Below the pieces are notes generated by a model. That model was not told the DNA's origin, ran no database searches, and worked only from the letters and a program-made list of their open reading frames with translations. Positions 32,601 to 43,127 of a stretch of 64,000 bases of DNA are shown here, piece by piece (positions within the stretch are counted from its first letter, which is position 1; each line of letters begins with the position of its first letter). The DNA lies in contig NC_134509.1 of NCBI RefSeq assembly GCF_027942865.1, positions 18,464,697 through 18,528,696 on the forward strand, read 5' to 3'. A program made the position numbers and the translations under genes. This DNA comes from Odontesthes bonariensis. Taxonomy: Eukaryota; Chordata; Actinopteri; Atheriniformes; Atherinopsidae.

Positions 32601-33731
32601 ATGTCTGCTGCCAGCTGTCTGCTGACTCAGGATCACTTCCTGTGCTCCATCTGTCTGGATGTGTTCACCGAGCCGGTCAGCACACCATGTGGACACAACT
32701 TCTGCAAAAGCTGCATCACAGAACCCCTGAATAACGACGTCCCATTTCACTGTCCCCTGTGTCAAAAGATGTTCTACCCAACACCGGAGCTGCAGGTTAA
32801 CTCTCTGATTGCAGAGATGGTCGATGTGTTCAGACGGTCGGCTCAGGGCGGCGGATCAGAGCATCAAGCTGCCATTCCAAGAGAAGCTCACGGTGACGTC
32901 TGCAGCGGAAACAACAGCAAAACAACCCTGGTGTTCTGTCTGGTGTGCGTCTTCTTTATTTTCTCCCACATGAATCAAGACGCTGCTCTGAGTGCAGGGA
33001 CTGCTGGAAACATTCTGGAAGTCATCCAAGACATTCGACTGAAGATGGAGGAGGTCCGGCTCTCAGTGCAGCTCAGTGAAGACTCAGAGGGGGAGTTGGA
33101 GCAGAAAGTTGCTGAGGTGATGAAGAAGGAAATTCCCAAAGTGCTCATCAGGGAGGAGCTGATGAGGGTCCAGCGCTACGCTGTGGATGTGACCTTTGAT
33201 CCCGATACGTCGTATCCCCAACTCATCCTGTCTGATGACCGAAAACAAGTGAGATGCTGTCACTCCAAGTGGAAGCTCTCAGACAACCCGAAGGGATTTA
33301 CTTATTCACCTGTTTATGTTTTAGGAAAGCAGAGAATCTCCTCTGGCAAATTTTACTTTGAAATTCAGGTTAAGGGAAAAACCGACTGGACTTTAGGAGT
33401 CGCCAAAGAGTCGATGAACAGGAAGGGAGACGTCCACCGATGCCCTCAGAGTGGTTACTGGACCATATGGATGAGAAATAAAGATGAATACAGGGCTCTA
33501 GCTGGCCCTCCGGTCCGTCTCTCCCTTCGGTCTCGTCCTGAGAAGGTGGGGGTGTTTGTGGATTATGAGGAGGGTGTTGTCCTCTTTTATGATGTGGATG
33601 CTGCGGCTCTGATCCACTCCTTTACCGGCTGCTTCTTCACCGAGAGACTACTCCCCTTCTTTGATCCAGGCCGTAATGATGATGGTGAAAACTTTGCCCC
33701 TCTGATCATCACCTCAGTCAGTCCCACTTAG
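32601..33731 (+). CDS. RING-(TM)-coiled coil-PRY/SPRY ligase, gene 2, intact
   Basis: 376 aa in one exon. The C3HC4 RING uses the same residue numbers as gene 1 (C15, C18, C30, H32, C35, C38, C51, C54; CSICLDVFTEPVSTPCGHNF). A hydrophobic segment at about 108-123 (TTLVFCLVCVFFIFSHM) takes the place of the B-box. A short helical linker (about 135-190) and a full PRY/SPRY domain (about 195-375; FYFEIQVKGKTDWTLGVAKE, VFVDYEEGVVLFYDVDAA) follow. Compared with gene 1 about 70 residues of coiled coil are missing. It is probably a membrane-anchored E3 ligase whose SPRY binds targets in the cytosol. It is a tandem paralogue 5.4 kb from gene 1, start to start. Acceptor GGTGCAG abuts the ATG; the leader exon is likely 30230-30388. 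An ISRE-like site suggests interferon control. Confidence 0.85.
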   Translation: MSAASCLLTQDHFLCSICLDVFTEPVSTPCGHNFCKSCITEPLNNDVPFHCPLCQKMFYPTPELQVNSLIAEMVDVFRRSAQGGGSEHQAAIPREAHGDVCSGNNSKTTLVFCLVCVFFIFSHMNQDAALSAGTAGNILEVIQDIRLKMEEVRLSVQLSEDSEGELEQKVAEVMKKEIPKVLIREELMRVQRYAVDVTFDPDTSYPQLILSDDRKQVRCCHSKWKLSDNPKGFTYSPVYVLGKQRISSGKFYFEIQVKGKTDWTLGVAKESMNRKGDVHRCPQSGYWTIWMRNKDEYRALAGPPVRLSLRSRPEKVGVFVDYEEGVVLFYDVDAAALIHSFTGCFFTERLLPFFDPGRNDDGENFAPLIITSVSPT

Positions 33732-34421
33732 TAAAACAATACATATAAAAATTCATTCGGATCAGTTTAAAGTTACAATGTGAATCAAAGGACCACACAC
33801 TGATACATCACCCGGTGATGAAGGATCCTGTAAGTAATTAGAAAGTAAAATGCATGCACGTTTTTCTTTTTTCTTGCAGTGTTAGAAGCAGGAGCTCTTC
33901 CTGCAAATAAAAACAATGACTTATGTGTGTTTTAAAGATTCTATACCCTCTGTAGAATAATTCAATCCACATTTGACCTTGTGATTTTCACACAGAACCG
34001 AATCTAATGTCATCTACCTGCATTTTTTCTGCAAATAGGAATAAAGATGATTGAAGTCTCGCCATTTGACTTGTATTATACTTATCTATTAAGCTTTTCT
34101 CAATATAAAGGTTAAACTAAGATTTATTTATTATCTTTGTCTTATACCATTGGAAAAATATCTATTGATGTTGTTTAGGCGTGTATCAATATAACATCAG
34201 CATGGGGCCCACCAAGATAGTTTATACATAGGGCTCAGAATTTCGTGCTACACCTCTGGTTCCATCTATTAGAATTAATCAAACTTAGTCAGTGTTGTGC
34301 AGAATTTAATGACGACATCATACAGATGATCTATGTAAAAGCGCCTCAAACAGTCTGACGTCGTTGGTCATTGTTATAGTTATTTATATTAACTTTTTTT
34401 TTAACGTAGTAGCGAATGGCT
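33732..34421 (+). other. 3' UTR of RING gene 2 and intergenic DNA
   Basis: AATAAA occurs at 33905-33910 and 34040-34045, either of which could end the transcript. No further gene seen before the tRNA. Confidence 0.45.
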
Positions 34422-34493
34422 TCCCTGGTGGTCTAGTGGTTAGGATTCGGCGCTCTCACCGCCGCGGCCCGGGTTCGATTCCCGGTCAGGGAA
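34422..34493 (+). tRNA. tRNA-Glu (CTC)
   Basis: A 72-nt cloverleaf: acceptor TCCCTGG pairs with TCAGGGA (one G-T pair), A box TGGTCTAGTGG, anticodon loop CTCTCAC with anticodon CTC, B box GGTTCGATTCC. A TTTTT terminator follows at about 34499. It looks functional. Confidence 0.97.
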
Positions 34494-34639
34494 CTACCTT
34501 TTTGTTCGGCTTCGTTGCAAAAAAGAACTTTTGTCTAATAATGTACATTAGGATACTGACATCAGTTGTAGCTCACGATGCCGAAGAAACACGCCGTCAA
34601 ACACGTTTCTGATGTGTCGTTAATCTACAGTGATTACCA

Positions 34640-35520
34640 TTAGACGCAAGTGTATGGGATCACATAAGGGTCAGAAAGATTTTGCACTGTACAATGATGT
34701 TCACATGTGTAACGTTTTGAAGTTGTAAAAACAATTTATGCATGTGTAACAAAAGTTGTGTATGTGTAAAACATATTTGTATCTGTGGGAACATTTTGTG
34801 CATGTGTAAAACTAAATCCGTCAGACACACAAATTTCCCACCTTCAAGTGCGACCCTGAAGTTACAAGTTTACAAAACTCAAGTTACAAGTACGAATTTT
34901 GACCCGGTTTTGACGCCTGAGTGAATAGCCAATCAGCACGTTGCATATTGACTTGCCAGTCGAGTACTATTATTTTTACAGCCTATTCATTTCATTTTTT
35001 GATTTTAATAAAACAAAATGTTTTTCTAACAGACTGACAATAATGCCAAACTGAACCGCACTCATTAAAGTTGTGACTCGCTCTGCTTGTACTGATAATA
35101 ATCACAAATTACTCTGATCACCGTCGATTTCATTGCACACAAGTGAGAGAAACTCCTGCTGCTTGACGTGCAATCAGCGGAGTCAGTGTGGAGGCGACAG
35201 AAGCAGAGCTCACCAGATGCTTCTTTTGTCACTATAAAAACGGTATATCCTTACTTACTCAGGCTATCCACTACAAAATTTCTTCAGTTTAATCCGTGAG
35301 TATCAAAAAGACTAACCGCATCGCATAACTTTGTTACACACATGCACAAACAATTTTACAACTTCAAGATCCCATACTGTACAACATTCACAGAAACAGT
35401 GTACATTGTCTGATAAATGGTGAATTTCTGACAGTTGGTTGTCTTTAGCTTATTGAGGTGCATAATGCATCTGTTTGTTGTACAAATAATATTTGTAATG
35501 TGTTTCATAAATGTGAAAAT
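34640..35520. mobile_element. Inverted-repeat element between two tRNA genes (unclassified)
   Basis: 34695-34765 and 35330-35395 carry imperfect inverted copies; the shared word reads GAAGTTGTAAAAACAATT on the left. CATGTGTAA words recur three times on the left arm. It looks like a non-autonomous DNA transposon, but the outer limits are unclear. Confidence 0.4.
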
Positions 35521-35535
35521 TAAATAAAAACAACC

Positions 35536-35625
35536 TCCTTCGAGCCGGATTCGAACCAGCGACCTAAGGATCACTGATATATATACACCTACAGTCCTCC
35601 GCTCTACCAACTGAGCTATCGAAGG
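35536..35625 (-). tRNA. tRNA-Tyr (GTA) with intron
   Basis: On minus: acceptor CCTTCGA, A box TAGCTCAGTTGGTAGAGC, anticodon GTA in CTGTAG, an intron of about 17 nt after position 37, B box GGTTCGAATCC, acceptor 3' strand TCGAAGG and A. A run of T follows on the minus strand. The anticodon stem GAGGA/TCCTT pairs properly. Intact. Confidence 0.95.
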
Positions 35626-35723
35626 GGCTCAGCTCCCAAACACACCGGGTCGTTTTAAATATACACACATGTCCGCCATGTTGTATAGTTTCCACATTGT
35701 TTTCTTTCACCTTAAAATAATAC

Positions 35724-37045
35724 TATGTAACATTTCTTCCTTAAAAAAACAGCTTGAAAAAAATTGTGCGGCTAGAATGAGTTTTAATATTACGATTGGC
35801 CTGTCTCCTATGCCCTTTGGGGGTCTGAGTTGGAAAAACTGCGCTATGTAACTTTGCTGGACCGGCCCAGGAGCGTGTATCCTCTTTCCAACCCAGTTTA
35901 GACAAAACCACGCCCACTTCCGCAGTACGGAAGCCTAGTCGGGAAGCGAGAGACTGACCCAATAGAAACTAGTATGAGAACGCGCAGCGCAAAGTCTCTA
36001 TCATTTACCCTGTGTACTTACTTATGTTGCCATAATGGCTGTGTGCTGAATTATTTTGAGGAGACAGCAAATTTACACTGTTACACTGTTATACAAGCTG
36101 CACAGTCAATACTTTACATTGTAGCAAAGTGTAATTTCTTAAGGATTGTCCCATAAAAAGACAGATTCAATTTTGTTAAAAAAATGTCGACGTTGTACTT
36201 ACTTCTGTGATATACTGTACTTATTGTCTGTTTCTTTTAAATGCTTTAATGCTTGCCTTTAATATCGTTTAATTGCCTCCCAAAATGAATTCAAGAATAT
36301 AAAAAAATATGATGGGAGATAATCGCGTCTTAGAATATGTAACAGAGTGGCGTAGTACACCAAACTACGCTGTCTGCCATGACAATTTATTAACATTACT
36401 AAAATATTCGGGTATGATAGGAGATAATCGCTAGAATATTTAACAGAAAGTGACCAGTCAAGCACGCGAAACAAACTGTCATGACAATAAATTAACATTA
36501 CTAAACTGACTGCTTTACACACTAAAGATATGCGATAGCCGATAGCCTAGCACATAGGCGAGCTACGTCTTTTCGCATTTGTGATCAGAAAGACATATGC
36601 GCTCATGACAATAAATAAACATTACTAAATGACTGCTTTTACACAGTAAAGTTACGATGGCGGGCGAGCGATGATAGCGTATGGGTAGCTGCTGCTTCGC
36701 GTCGGCATACGTGGCTTCCGTACTGCGGAAGTGGGCGTGGTTTTGTCTAAACTGGGTTGGAAAAGGGATACACGCGGCCCGGGAGCTGAGCGGAAGTACT
36801 TCGACTTGCTTTCTGGCACACCTACCGCAAAAACAAATAGACCCCTCTCACGCTCCCAGGTATAAGGCTAAGCTAGCGCAACATTGTCAGTACGATCATC
36901 ATGGTAGAGGCACCTAAGAAACAGAAGAAGACGTTGACTGATGAAGCAAGGAAGAGAGAGAGGCCGACAGTGTAACCGTACACTACCTCCAAGCCTGTAG
37001 GGGGAGCTCCATAATGGGCTTTTTGAGAAGTTACATTGTATTGCT
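35724..37045 (+). mobile_element. DNA transposon remnant with long inverted repeats (unclassified)
   Basis: Near-perfect 63-bp inverted arms lie at 35872-35934 and 36713-36775 (arm contains CCACGCCCACTTCCGCAGTA; two mismatches). Outer sequences TATGTAACATTTCT (left) and AGAAGTTACATTGTA (right) also pair. Inside are three direct repeats around GACAATAAATTAACATTACT (about 36382-36625). At 36901 a frame starts MVEAPKKQKKTLTDEARKRE and stops at about 36975, resembling the basic N-terminus of a transposon protein. The superfamily is not clear to me. Confidence 0.6.
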
Positions 37046-37116
37046 TTAAAAGTGACGTAAATGAGACTTTGTGAGGCCATGAAAAAAAAATGTCCAACAC
37101 AGTAAATAACTTTCAT

Positions 37117-39779
37117 TCATCCTTTATTTTTTTCTTGTGTTAATCATTCATTCTCCAGCAATTTATTTTGTGATATTTACACTTTGCTTCTATTATCATG
37201 TTTTGATGCTCTCGCTTCCAAACCAGCACATCTAATTTCCATGTTTGGAGCATTTAGAGCCTTCAGGAGGGAAGATGGTGACGGGAAAAGAAATCCACAT
37301 TTAAGATAGACACAGTGAATCGGCTCACATGGCCTCAGACTCTGCACGTGTTTAGATCAGTTTATCCAGGTAAACAAGTTGAGATAAACAGATATAAAAC
37401 CTTTTGTATTTAGTTCAAAGTATCAGACTGATTTAGGAACACAGCAGTGTCTGAGCCAAAGAGCAAGACATAAGAGGAAGTTGTGATTCTTATCATATTC
37501 TAAGAAATTTAAATGATTATGAAGACCAACGTGTACCTCTGCACATCTGCTGTGAAACACAATTCTTCACAAAGGCTCAGTGCAGAGCAGCATCAGGACA
37601 GGAGATATGTAGAATAAAAGCATCCTTTACCTCACAGAACAGCAAGAGTACAACAGTTTGAACCTCAATTCAAACGTTTTACAGCTTAAACTCAGATAAA
37701 AGTCTACCATCAAATTCCTTTTCCAAAGAAAAGATCCACATCAGCTCGACTTCTGCACACAGAGACGAATAAAAGACGCTGTATATGATAACACTGTCTT
37801 TGTAAACAAACAGAAACAGATGAAAAAGGGCTCAATCAAAACAACATACATGTACAAAAAGAAAAAAGGCAATTCAATCTATAATAGTGTCAAGAATAAT
37901 GCTATTAAAAAGCAAATGTGTAGCTACGGTTCATAAAAAACATAATAAAGACGTTACCATGGAGGGAGTACCATCGTCAGGGTAATCATCATCATCCTCC
38001 CCAGAGTACCAAATGAACCCTGAACTGGGAGTGTGTTGGTATACACAGTACACAGATTCTCCTTCAAACACACAGCTTGAGTGATATTGTGGGCTGGGCC
38101 GGGTGGCGTCAGTCAGCGGAGACGGAGAAAAGGAGGCGCAAACACCCATCGTCTTATTGATCCAACGCTCTGCCTCTGTGGCTCACATTTTGGCCTATAA
38201 AAGCGAATCTACATCTTTATCTGGAGGAGTTTTGGGTGGATGAACAGAATTCTGAGCCTTGGTCGACAGAAGCCAATCAGAGGCAGGCGTGGTGTGTTTG
38301 AGTGTCTTATCTGCTCTGTGTTCCTGTTCCTGAGTTACTGAGCACTCTCTGGACTTCTGAACACATTCTGAATACTACAGTTCCCATGAGCCTCTGCAGC
38401 CAGCGACATGATGCTGCATTTGATGTAGCTCGGATTCAAAACGCTTGAACTCTTTGTGCTCGTTGAAGTGGACTTAAATCATGGCTGCCATCGAGTTTGC
38501 TCCGTTTGCTTCTTAAAAATGCAAAAATATATTAGCTAAATGAGTTTGAAGTGGAATTTTTACTTCAACCTGCTGATTTGGAGGGCTGCAGGCGGCTCAC
38601 ACATGTCCATCAGAGCAACGGCAGACTCATTAAGAGGACACGTGTCAGCCTGAAATAAACCAGAATTAACCGTAAAAGTGAGTAGATCTGTCAGTTAAAT
38701 TTGTCGACCGGGTCAGGACCTTCTGCTGCTGGTCCACCTCTTCTTCTTTTCTCCCCCCCCCCAACCTTCGACCTCGATCCCAAAGGCCTCACGTTCAGCA
38801 TCAAGTTCATTCATCCAGAAGGAGTCACTTCTGACCCTAACTGTTAAATCACATCTGGACAGATGACATCAGCATCTACACCCACCGAATCCACGTGAGC
38901 GGTTTGAAACAACAGAAAATAAAGAACGCCGGTACCTGCGTATCTAAGTGGCTCGATACTAAGATTCCAAACAGGCCCGACGACAGGCCGCGGTTTGGTC
39001 TTTTATCGCTGTTCTACAAACACACAGTTCATGTTGAACCCTTCACATCAAAAGTAAGAGGTAAGGAAAGGAATGACGTTAAATGAGGATTATAGTAACA
39101 ATGATAAACTCAGTAATATTCTGATTCGTTCCAGCAGCTTGGGGCTGAACTGCAGCGCATCAGACGGCCCACAGGGGGCGCACCATCCCCACACTTCAGC
39201 CACTGAGGAGCAGGTGGTTGAACAAAGCCAGCACGCTGTCCGTCCCTCCCTGATGGCTCAACTATCTGAAAGTACCGTACAAGTTAGTTTCACTCTACTC
39301 CTACACTACTCTACGTCCGTACACCATCTTCACTCCTCCTTCCTGCCCTCCCCCACCGCTCCAACTTCTTCCCCTCTTCGTCCTTTCTGCTCTGTCATCA
39401 TCTTTTTCTGACTCTCCCAGTAAAGTTAACCTGTGTTTGCTCCAGACGTTAGTACCGATTCACTCTCACATTTAGTACCTACTGTAGCTAAAACCCACGA
39501 GCCCCTTCTCCACCCCCCCCAGCTGCTGCTTCCTACAACATCCACCCACTTCTGTTGATGTGCTGGCTTTAAAAACTGTGACGTTAGGACACACTTGCTT
39601 TGACAGTTAATATCTCAGAGGCATTCCTCTGTAAAACAAAATCAAAGTATTCCATAACGCCCCCCCCTGCACCCTTCTAAGTGCCGGCAGAGTCTTTTCT
39701 CCTCTTCCTCCACCCCTCCTTGCCTCCTCTACCCATGACTAACGCCTCCTCCTCTCCGTCCGCTGGTGGCGTTGCCTTT
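37117..39779 (-). other. Probable 3' UTR and downstream flank of dtx4
   Basis: No coding exon recognised after the dtx4 stop. An AATAAA on minus lies near 37118-37123 and could end a long 3' UTR; deltex 4 transcripts are known to have long 3' UTRs. A minus frame at 38149-37931 (MGVCASFSPSP...) was considered and not accepted. Confidence 0.4.
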
Positions 39780-40497
39780 TCACTTCTCCATCAGTGCGTC
39801 GTCCTCTGTGATGCCCTGAACACGGAGCTCTTCCAGGACGTTGTCGAGGTGTCCGGGGTCGGGGAAGCCGTGACCCGTCAGGTTGGAGCCAAACTCGGTC
39901 TTATGATGGACCTTAAAGGGAAGCAGCAGCGCTTAGTTTCAGCAGATCTCACGTCGGGACATTAAGTCGCCATCGGTCCGAGTGGAGTTACCTCGTTCCA
40001 GATGACGGTGTCTGACTCTCCTGTAGTGCTCGAAGTACCAACTGAGAAGATCAGCCTGCGGTCCCACGCCACCAGGAGCAGTCTCAGTACCTGTGGACGG
40101 GTTGGCGGCGAGGTTTTTACCACAGAAACACATTCAAAGTTTATTGTGAGTGAAAGGATGGCGGTTGTGGTTACCTTGCGTCCTTTCTCGCTGTCTGGGA
40201 GGTAGCAGTGTCGCGGAAAGCCTCTGGCAGTGAAGGGCTTCCCTGGGTTTGGATGCTCTGGTCCCTGAAATCAGAGAGACGGTTCAGATCGGTGGGGCTC
40301 AAAGCGGAATGAAACACGGCCGGCGCCGCAGACTCGGGCGTACCTGAATGCCTGGCGGGATGTTGTAGATGATGCGGATGGTTTTGCAGTCGGGGTGCCC
40401 GGGCAGAGAGTGAGGGATGACGTGGTACTCCATCTTCCCTGCTGGCTGGTTGCCCGTCTTCACGCCGTAGATGGTTTTACACGTGGGACACTGAAGG
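39780..40497 (-). CDS. dtx4: dtx4 exons 8-11: end of RING and Deltex C-terminal domain
   Basis: Exons 40497-40344 ([20 protein letters not shown]), 40264-40175 ([20 protein letters not shown]), 40090-39992 ([27 protein letters not shown]) and 39911-39780 ([18 protein letters not shown] ... stop). These form the DTC domain, which in deltex proteins binds ADP-ribose/NAD and works with the RING. The terminal EDDALMEK differs from mammals, as expected. Confidence 0.93.
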
Positions 40498-43040
40498 CTG
40501 AGGACAAACATTGTGGAGTCATTGTGGAGCTGAATTCAGTCACAGCTTCTGGAACAAAGCGGGCTGAATGTGCTTGGGACCAACCTGCCGTCCTTGTTGC
40601 CATTGTTGTACATCGCCACCAGACACTGGAAATGGTACTGGTGTCCACACTGAGCCAGTCGCCCCACTGACTCCGCCCTGGAGACGGGACCCACTCCTGG
40701 GCCTTTGTATCCAGACGGCCCCCCTAACGGCTCCATACAGATGGTGCAATCCTGCAAAAAAACAAAGATCAACGTCTTCTCCATCCTCACCGTCATCGTC
40801 CTCCTCTGTGAAAGGTGCAGCTCTTACCTCCTCTGGGGGACTTTTGACTTTCTGCAGGTACTTCTTCACCACCTCCTCCGGAGTTTTACCTGCAGACACA
40901 AACAGGAGCAGGTGAAAGCTGAAGCTGCTGATCCAGCCTCGCCGGGCCTCGCCGGGCCGGCCGGAGCAGGAGCGGCATCGCTGCTTACCCTTGCGAGCCT
41001 GTTTCTTGCTGGTTTTCCTGCAGCAGTGGCCGAAGCCTGGCACTGGTTTGATGTCGCTCTTGCTGACGGGCGGAGGGTGCAGCACCAGCTTGGGAGGCCG
41101 GGTCAGACACACGGGCAGAGCGGCAGCACTCATCAGGATTCCCGTGATCCCTGAAAGACAGCAGAGTCCGGTCAGACAGGTCCTGCCTGTGGTCCGGGGA
41201 AGCTCTCGGGTCATGGTTGCGTGTTCTTACCGGCCAGAGCAGGGTGGACAGGACTGGATCCATTGAGGTTCTTCACCGGGACGGTGGGCACGCTGCAGGG
41301 GAAGACACAAAGCATTGAGTCCAGAGTATTTCCACAGCTCGTCCCAAGCCAGAGGTGACTGTCAGAACATACTCACTGAGAAAACCTGATGACGGTCATT
41401 TTCAACACAAAAATTCACACAAAGCAGCAAAGACGGCCGGGAGGTGTTTCCTCGTCCTCGTCTCACGGCTGATGAGAGAGTGACTGGCTGTCCTGAGCTG
41501 GGTGTGTGTTTATGAAAGCTAATCTGAGGAGTTTCCATCTGCTCACTGAGCTCCTCAACATGCACGTCATACAGCTGCTTGCTGGGATTAACAGCCTCGT
41601 CACGAAGCTCATCGTCATCATCTTTAACCGGTTAATCTTTCCAGTTTTCCTGCTGAAACACAGGTCAGCTGACACTGCTCCGCCTGTCAGAGGTAGCTTA
41701 GTGTCGCAGTGTGTTCTGAAAGCTTTCATTTGAGCAAAACAAAACCTCCTTCGAGCCGGACTTGAACCAGCGACCTAAGGATGTCAGCCTCCACCTCTAC
41801 AGTGCTCCGCTCTACCAGCTGAGCTATCGAAGGGACATGAGATGCAGCTGATGTCATCCAGATGGAAACAGTCTGAGGGACAGAGGGCGGCGATGATCTG
41901 TTGTTTCCTGTTGTTGGTTTAGCTTTAACAGGCTTTCTGTCAGCGCACTAAGCTGCTTTCACTTACCCCCACTCAGCCACACATGACAACACACGAGTGA
42001 GTGACTCACTGGTATCTGTCGGCAGCGCTGCGTACGAGGAGCTGGGTGTGAAATGAGTTGTGATTTCACAGCTTTCAGGGTGAAACTGCGGTGTTGGTAG
42101 CAGAGCCGTAAACTGTGACAGCTGCTGTGATATAACGGTGAAAACGGGCTCAGGTGAGCAGAGAAATGCTGCCCGAGGCGGTTCAGCTCAAGTCAGACTG
42201 TGACTGGTCGTATCACACCGTTGGGGTTTGTCTGCAGATACAGTTTAAGGTCACAGGTTTTACGCCGCGCCAGCTGTCCACGCTCACACCGACAGGAACA
42301 GACAGCCGCCGGCATAATCTGTGGGGGATAAATACCTCCTAACATCAGCCTGAGGATGCTCAGACTCTGCTCAGTATCCGGGCAGAAAACAACGTACAAA
42401 CATGCGATGAACCGGACGTTTGTCGAGCTGACGAAGCCTCCGGCCTTGCCTGCATCCAGCAGAATTTGGGACAGAAACCAGAGATGGTGGCCACACTTTA
42501 GATAAGAAACGGGTTTCTGGCTCGTAGCTTCCAGCAGGTTTAAAGGCAGCTCACCTGGCCTGATTTTAAGATGTGTGAAATGGATGCTGCCTGATCTTAG
42601 TGATTCAACCAGATCTGATTGTTTCTTCAAAGTTTTGTGAAGCTCCACTGTCCCACAAGAGAGAACCCCCCCCAACATGATTGGTTTGTGGAGCTCAGTG
42701 TCACAAATGTCACACGAACATCATGTCAGCTCAGTTCTTCAGGTCTGAGCGGACGGGTCAGCCGCTGAATCACGTTGATCAGGTCGGCGCTGGAAACACC
42801 CTCCCTGCTGACGACGACCGGGAAACACCTGCTTTAGATCCGCGCTGGATCGAGGTGACGAATGACGACATCAGCGATCTCACACACTCACACACAGACT
42901 CACACTAATCGCTCGCAGCTCGTCGGTGGATCTGTTTGTGTCTATCAGGCTGCTGTGTTAGCATGGAGCGTTGAGTCACGTCTGATCCAGGATAAGCCTC
43001 CTTTTAACACACTTTCCAGGTGACCCACTGATGCGCTTAT

Positions 43041-43127
<87 letters not shown>

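Noticed and set aside
37931-38149. 72-codon minus frame starting MGVCASFSPSP
   Set aside because: Its composition looks somewhat protein-like, and a TATAAAAG lies nearby, but on the plus-strand orientation. No homology recognised, so left as part of the dtx4 flank.
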